Below are positions 6,476-9,962 of a stretch of DNA of 9,962 nucleotides, in pieces. Origin of the DNA: an uncultured Collinsella sp. (GTDB lineage: Bacteria > Actinomycetota > Coriobacteriia > Coriobacteriales > Coriobacteriaceae); contig CABUQK010000072.1 of the NCBI GenBank assembly GCA_902493615.1, positions 1-9,962 on the forward strand, written 5' to 3'. The notes below the pieces were generated by a model. That model worked only from the letters and a program-made list of their open reading frames with translations, made no database searches and was not told the DNA's origin. Position numbers and translations under genes: made by a program. Each line of letters starts with the position of its first letter. Position 1 is the first letter of the stretch.

Positions 6476-7802
6476 CCTTTTGCTCCTTCTTCCTAAAGAA
6501 GAGTCGAATGGGTGTGCCGGCAAAGTCGAAGGTCGAGCGCATGCGGTTCTCGATGTAGCGCTGATAGGTGTCGTTGACCAGATCGCTGTGGTTGACGAAG
6601 AACGTGAACGTCGGCGGGTTGACGCCCGTCTGGGTCACGTAGTGCATGCGCAGGCGGCGCTTGCCGTCCACCACGGTATGACCGAACTCGCGCAGGTCGG
6701 TGAGGAACGTGTTGAGGCGCGAGGTGCTGATCTTTTGCGAGCGCGTCTTCTCGGCGGCGTCGACCATCGTCCAGATCTTCTCGACGCTGCGGCCAGTGAG
6801 GGCAGAGATGCGCAGGTACTGGGCCCAGGGAGCCATGACGCCCAGACGGCGGTCGATGGTCTCCATGCAGGCCTCGCGCTTGCGGTCGTCGTCGAGCAGA
6901 TCCCACTTGTTGAGCAGCACAACGATGGCGCAGCCGCGCTCGATGGCAAGACCCATGACCTTCTGGTCCTGCTCGGTAACGCCTACGGAGGCGTCGACGA
7001 CGAGCAGCGCCACGTCGGCGCGGTCGATGGCGCGCAGACCGCGAACCATGGAGTAGTACTCGATGTTCTCGTACACGGTGCTCTTCTTGCGAATGCCCGC
7101 GGTGTCGACCATGCGGTAGTGCTTGCCGTCGCGCTCGACGACGGTGTCGATGGCATCGCGCGTGGTGCCGGCGATGTTGGACACGATGGAACGGTCGGCG
7201 CCCAGGATGCGGTTGAACAGCGAGGACTTACCGGCGTTGGGGCGGCCGATGATGGCCACGTTGAGCGCATCGGGGAACTCGTCGGCGATCTCGTCCTCCT
7301 CCTCGGGAAGCAGGGCCACGATATCGTCGAGCAGGTCGCCCGTGCCATGGCCATGCAGGGCTGAGAGCGGCGTGGGCTCACCGATGCCGAGCGAATAGAA
7401 CTCCCAGATGCTGTCGTTCTCGCGATCGGGATTGTCGAGCTTGTTCACCAGCAAAAAGACCGGCTTGTCGCAGCGCTTGAGCATGCGAGCGACCGACTCG
7501 TCCTCCTCGGTGACGCCGGTGCGGCCGTCGACCACAAACAGGATGACGGCGGCTTCCTCGGCGGCGGCAAGGGCCTGGTCGCGGATGGACGTGGCAAAGA
7601 CGTCATCGCTCTTGAGCGGCTCGATGCCGCCCGTGTCGACGATGGTGAACTCGCGGCCGTTCCAATCGGCCGTGTGATACGAGCGGTCGCGCGTGACGCC
7701 GCGGGACTCGTGGACGATGGCGTCCGAGGTCTGGGCCAGGCGGTTGACGAGCGTGGACTTGCCCACATTGGGGCGTCCGACGACGGCGACGATAGGTTTC
7801 AT
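6468..7802 (-). CDS. der: Ribosome biogenesis GTPase Der (EngA)
   Basis: Der is an essential tandem GTPase that assists assembly of the 50S ribosomal subunit. The 444 residues have the expected plan. G domain 1 has P-loop GRPNVGKS (9-16), DTGG (56-59) and NKLD (120-123). G domain 2 has GRPNAGKS (186-193), DTAG (233-236) and NKWD (298-301). An acidic linker (EEEDEIADE, 167-175) separates them, and a C-terminal KH-like domain spans about 350-444. The open frame extends to 7973, but ATG at 7802 matches the family N terminus (MKPIVAVVGRPN). It has AAAGGAG (7808-7814) 5 nt upstream, and this site contains part of the TAA stop of the DUF512 gene, so re-initiation is likely. Linkage to a DUF512 gene on one side and plsY-gpsA on the other is also common in Clostridia, from general knowledge of the cluster. 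Confidence 0.98.
   Translation of the reverse strand: MKPIVAVVGRPNVGKSTLVNRLAQTSDAIVHESRGVTRDRSYHTADWNGREFTIVDTGGIEPLKSDDVFATSIRDQALAAAEEAAVILFVVDGRTGVTEEDESVARMLKRCDKPVFLLVNKLDNPDRENDSIWEFYSLGIGEPTPLSALHGHGTGDLLDDIVALLPEEEDEIADEFPDALNVAIIGRPNAGKSSLFNRILGADRSIVSNIAGTTRDAIDTVVERDGKHYRMVDTAGIRKKSTVYENIEYYSMVRGLRAIDRADVALLVVDASVGVTEQDQKVMGLAIERGCAIVVLLNKWDLLDDDRKREACMETIDRRLGVMAPWAQYLRISALTGRSVEKIWTMVDAAEKTRSQKISTSRLNTFLTDLREFGHTVVDGKRRLRMHYVTQTGVNPPTFTFFVNHSDLVNDTYQRYIENRMRSTFDFAGTPIRLFFRKKEQKDA
6483..6488 (-). promoter_or_regulatory. Shine-Dalgarno site deciding the plsY start
   Basis: AAGGAG on the minus strand lies 7 nt before the ATG at 6475, inside the lysine-rich 3' end of der. It supports the 227-residue PlsY over the longer frame beginning at 6523. 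Confidence 0.8.
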
Positions 7803-7807
7803 CTGCA

Positions 7808-7814
7808 CTCCTTT
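7808..7814 (-). promoter_or_regulatory. Shine-Dalgarno site of der, embedded in the preceding stop codon
   Basis: The minus strand reads TAAAGGAG, in which TAA (7813-7815) ends the DUF512 gene and AAAGGAG is the ribosome site 5 nt before the der ATG at 7802. This fixes the der start and suggests terminating ribosomes re-initiate on der. Confidence 0.8.
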
Positions 7815-9255
7815 AATGGGTAGGGTCAGTGGAAATGTTTGAGTCTGCGGGCACAATGCCAAGGATATGCTCCAGGGTATCGAGCAGCTCATGCGGCATG
7901 GTCGACACCACATGAACCTCGGCGCCGCGACTGGTAAGGCTTGCGAGTAATTCGTCACGATGATACTCGTCAAGGGTCATACCGTCGGCGTTGAACATGA
8001 GCTTAGGCACAAAGAGCATAACCCCCGCAAGGTCCTGCGGCAGCTGCTCTAAGATGTCGCAGGCGACGATGAGGCCGGTTACATCTACGTTGCCGCCAAA
8101 GTAACGGTTTTTGATGGCCGTGACGGTACCGGCAAGGCCGTGCGGTGATTCCACAAAACGCGCCACCGTATCGCGCGCGCTGGCACCCGAGAGGCACAGC
8201 AATCGCTGGCCACGGGCGGCGATTTCCTCGCGAACGCGGCGCAGGCGCTCGGTATCGGCGGCGAGCACGTTGTCGGTCTCGTCCAGATAGGATCGGATCA
8301 TGCCGATGCCGTCGTAGTACTGCGGGTAGCCGTCGTAAAAGTCGGCCTCGGGCGGCTCGATGCCGGCATCCAGGTAGAACTCGTCGCTCATCTGGAAGGT
8401 GTGGCGGCCAAAGCGCTCGAAGGCACGGTCCTGGAAGGGCCGGATCATGGCGATAGTCTCGCGCGCCAGCTCGGGCTTGTCGCTGTAGGACCAGGTAAAG
8501 CGATTCTGGTGCTTGGTAAAGCCCAGCGGCACGATGCCCAGGCTCGTGATCTGCTCGTGCTCCTCGCAAAAGCGCAGAGTCTTTTGCAGCTCCTCGCCGT
8601 CGTTCATGCCGGGGCACAACACAATCTGCGCGTGAATCTCGATGCCAGCGGCCATGATGGCCTCGAGCACGTCCATGCCGCGCTGGGCGTTGCGGCCCAT
8701 CATGCGGCGGCGGACGTCGGGGCTTACGGCATGGACCGACACGTTCATGGGGCTCATGTTGCGGGCGATGACGTTTTGCACGTCCTCGTCGGTGAGGTTC
8801 GTGAGCGTGACAAAGTTTCCCTGCAAAAAGCTCAGGCGGTAGTCGTCGTCGCGGATGTAGAGCGTGGAGCGACCGCCCTTGGGCAGCATCGTCATAAAGC
8901 AGAACACGCAGGCGTTTACGCAGGTGCGCATGCCATCGAAGATGGGGCCATCGAACTCCAGGCCCCAGTCCTCGCCGGGAAAGCGATCGAGCTCAACGGG
9001 GGTGACGGTGCCGTCGCGTGGGTCGAAAACCTCCAATTCGACGGTATCGTCATCGGCCTCCCAGAGCCACACGATCATATCGGTCAGCTGCTCGCCGTTG
9101 ACCGTGAGCACGCGCATGCCCGGCTCGATACCCACATCCCATGCGGGCGATTCGGGGCGCACGTTTTTAATGAGCGCGCCCTCACCCGGCTCGGGGTCGC
9201 GGCTGCGCCCGTAATCGGCCACCTCGGCGGCGTATGCGGGTACGGTCTGGTCCAT
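7813..9255 (-). CDS. PDZ-like / radical SAM / DUF512 protein, uncharacterised Fe-S oxidoreductase (COG1625 type)
   Basis: This 480-residue protein has three parts: a PDZ-like N-terminal domain (about 26-85; ALIKNVRPESPAWDVGIEPG is the typical opening), a radical-SAM core with CX3CX2C (Cys112, Cys116, Cys119), and a C-terminal DUF512 domain (about 280-450). After the cluster cysteines come LPKGGRSTLYIRDDD, LSFLQGNF and SVHAVSP, characteristic of the family. The core should bind a [4Fe-4S] cluster and cleave S-adenosylmethionine; the substrate is not known. The frame continues to 9420, but that part overlaps ispH and is arginine/histidine-rich shadow. ATG at 9255 is preferred, 2 nt after the ispH stop. 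Its only Shine-Dalgarno candidate (AAGGAG, 9270-9275) is 14 nt away, so coupling or re-initiation from ispH is likely. An in-frame TTG at 9267 lies only 2 nt from that site. der follows after 10 nt. Confidence 0.93.
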   Translation of the reverse strand: MDQTVPAYAAEVADYGRSRDPEPGEGALIKNVRPESPAWDVGIEPGMRVLTVNGEQLTDMIVWLWEADDDTVELEVFDPRDGTVTPVELDRFPGEDWGLEFDGPIFDGMRTCVNACVFCFMTMLPKGGRSTLYIRDDDYRLSFLQGNFVTLTNLTDEDVQNVIARNMSPMNVSVHAVSPDVRRRMMGRNAQRGMDVLEAIMAAGIEIHAQIVLCPGMNDGEELQKTLRFCEEHEQITSLGIVPLGFTKHQNRFTWSYSDKPELARETIAMIRPFQDRAFERFGRHTFQMSDEFYLDAGIEPPEADFYDGYPQYYDGIGMIRSYLDETDNVLAADTERLRRVREEIAARGQRLLCLSGASARDTVARFVESPHGLAGTVTAIKNRYFGGNVDVTGLIVACDILEQLPQDLAGVMLFVPKLMFNADGMTLDEYHRDELLASLTSRGAEVHVVSTMPHELLDTLEHILGIVPADSNISTDPTH

Positions 9256-9257
9256 GA

Positions 9258-9962
9258 TTAGCGGCAAAGCTCCTTGATGCGCTCGACGGCGCGCTCGATG
9301 TGTTCTTGCGGAGTGGAGGCTCCGGCGGTGATGCCGATGTGGCGAGCGTCGATAAACCACGCGGCCTGAAGCTCGGAAGCTTCCTCGATGTGATACGTAC
9401 GCTCGCAGGCGTTTGCGCAAATCTGCGCCAAGCGGCGGGTGTTGCCCGAGTTCTTGCCGCCCACCACGACCATGCAGTCGCAGCGGTTGGCAAGTGCGGC
9501 CGCCGCCCGCTGTCGCTCGCTCGTGGCGGCGCAGATGGTGTTGATCACACGCAGTTCCTGTACGCGCGGGGTGATGGAGGCCACAACCTCGGCCAGGTTC
9601 TGCGCGGTTTGGGTGGTCTGGACAACCAGGCCCACCTTGCCCTTGAGCGGCAGCGCGTCCGCATCGGCGGAGCAGCTCACGACCTGTGCGTCATCACCGG
9701 CGTGGCCCAGGATGCCCTCGACCTCGGGATGGCCCGGCTCGCCCACGACGATCACGTAGTAGCCTTCGCGTACCAGGCGCTCGGCCGCCATATGGACCTT
9801 CTTGACGTAGGGGCAGGTGGCATCGACCACGTCGAGGCCGCGCTCGCGAGCGGCTTCGATCACCTGCGGCACCACGCCGTGTGCGCGGATGATCACGGTG
9901 CCCGATGCAGCGTCGTCCAGGGTCTCGGCGATGATGACGCCTTTGCCCAGGGCCAAGCCGTC
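9258..9962 (-). CDS. ispH: 4-hydroxy-3-methylbut-2-enyl diphosphate reductase (LytB), 5' part outside the window
   Basis: IspH carries out the last step of the MEP pathway, reducing HMBPP to IPP and DMAPP with a [4Fe-4S] cluster. The window holds the last 234 codons; the frame stays open to the right edge (the TTG at 9954-9956 is an internal Leu codon, not a start). Visible family motifs, in order, are IIRAHGV, DATCPYV (second cluster Cys), GHPEVEG (substrate His and the proton-relay Glu), VVQTTQT, NTICAATSERQ (third cluster Cys), GGKNSGNTRRL and TAGASTPQ. The first cluster cysteine, near the N terminus, is off the window. Some actinobacterial and clostridial relatives fuse IspH to other domains upstream, which cannot be judged here. 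The gene ends with TAA, 2 nt before the DUF512 start. Confidence 0.97.
   Translation of the reverse strand, partial: DGLALGKGVIIAETLDDAASGTVIIRAHGVVPQVIEAARERGLDVVDATCPYVKKVHMAAERLVREGYYVIVVGEPGHPEVEGILGHAGDDAQVVSCSADADALPLKGKVGLVVQTTQTAQNLAEVVASITPRVQELRVINTICAATSERQRAAAALANRCDCMVVVGGKNSGNTRRLAQICANACERTYHIEEASELQAAWFIDARHIGITAGASTPQEHIERAVERIKELCR

Noticed and set aside
6476..6523. A 16-residue N-terminal extension of PlsY
   Set aside because: It overlaps der, is polar and basic, and lacks a ribosome site as good as the AAGGAG serving the ATG at 6475.
5372..7364. Long plus-strand open frames (374 aa at 5372-6496 and 375 aa at 6237-7364) opposite gpsA, plsY and der
   Set aside because: They are antisense to well-supported genes. 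Their translations are rich in His, Gly, Val, Asp and Ala with no recognisable domain, as expected for shadow frames in GC-rich DNA.
7803..7973. A 57-residue N-terminal extension of Der
   Set aside because: The extension overlaps the DUF512 gene, has no conserved sequence, and the family N terminus begins exactly at the ATG at 7802 with a strong ribosome site.
9256..9420. A 55-residue Arg/His-rich N-terminal extension of the DUF512 protein
   Set aside because: It lies wholly within ispH in another frame and precedes the PDZ-like domain; it is the shadow of a conserved gene.

Overview
The window looks like an ordinary, densely packed core-genome segment of a high-GC Gram-positive bacterium. 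Gene content, GC-rich coding sequence and the order DUF512 - der - plsY - gpsA behind ispH best fit an anaerobic actinobacterium of the class Coriobacteriia (Collinsella/Olsenella-like). That placement is an inference from gene style and order and was not tested. No mobile element, CRISPR array, phage gene or defence gene is visible.

Every gene lies on the minus strand, so transcription runs from the right edge to the left. In that order: ispH (5' end cut off by the window edge), a PDZ/radical-SAM/DUF512 protein, der (EngA GTPase), plsY, gpsA, rpe, a class I cysteine desulfurase, a Nif3-family metalloprotein, a coiled-coil zinc-ribbon protein, coaBC (dfp) and finally tRNA-Pro(GGG). The junctions are 2 nt, 10 nt, 8-nt overlap, 9 nt, 18 nt, 6 nt, 4-nt ATGA overlap, 4-nt ATGA overlap and 2 nt. 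Only coaBC to tRNA-Pro leaves real intergenic DNA (80 bp). Nine or ten genes therefore probably form one long operon with extensive translational coupling.

Functionally the segment mixes isoprenoid precursor synthesis (IspH), phospholipid synthesis (GpsA makes glycerol-3-phosphate, PlsY acylates it), ribosome assembly (Der), the pentose phosphate pathway (Rpe), sulfur mobilisation (cysteine desulfurase) and coenzyme A synthesis (CoaBC). IspH and the DUF512 protein both need [4Fe-4S] clusters, and the cysteine desulfurase in the same run could supply sulfur for them. The least understood parts are the DUF512 radical-SAM protein, the Nif3 protein and the zinc-ribbon protein. The zinc-ribbon protein lacks the first cysteine expected in its metal-binding site.

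Five starts were set downstream of, or differently from, the longest open frame, using Shine-Dalgarno sites and gene overlaps: zinc ribbon (2097), plsY (6475), der (7802), DUF512 (9255) and ispH (open at the right edge). There is no gene-free stretch over 300 bases.
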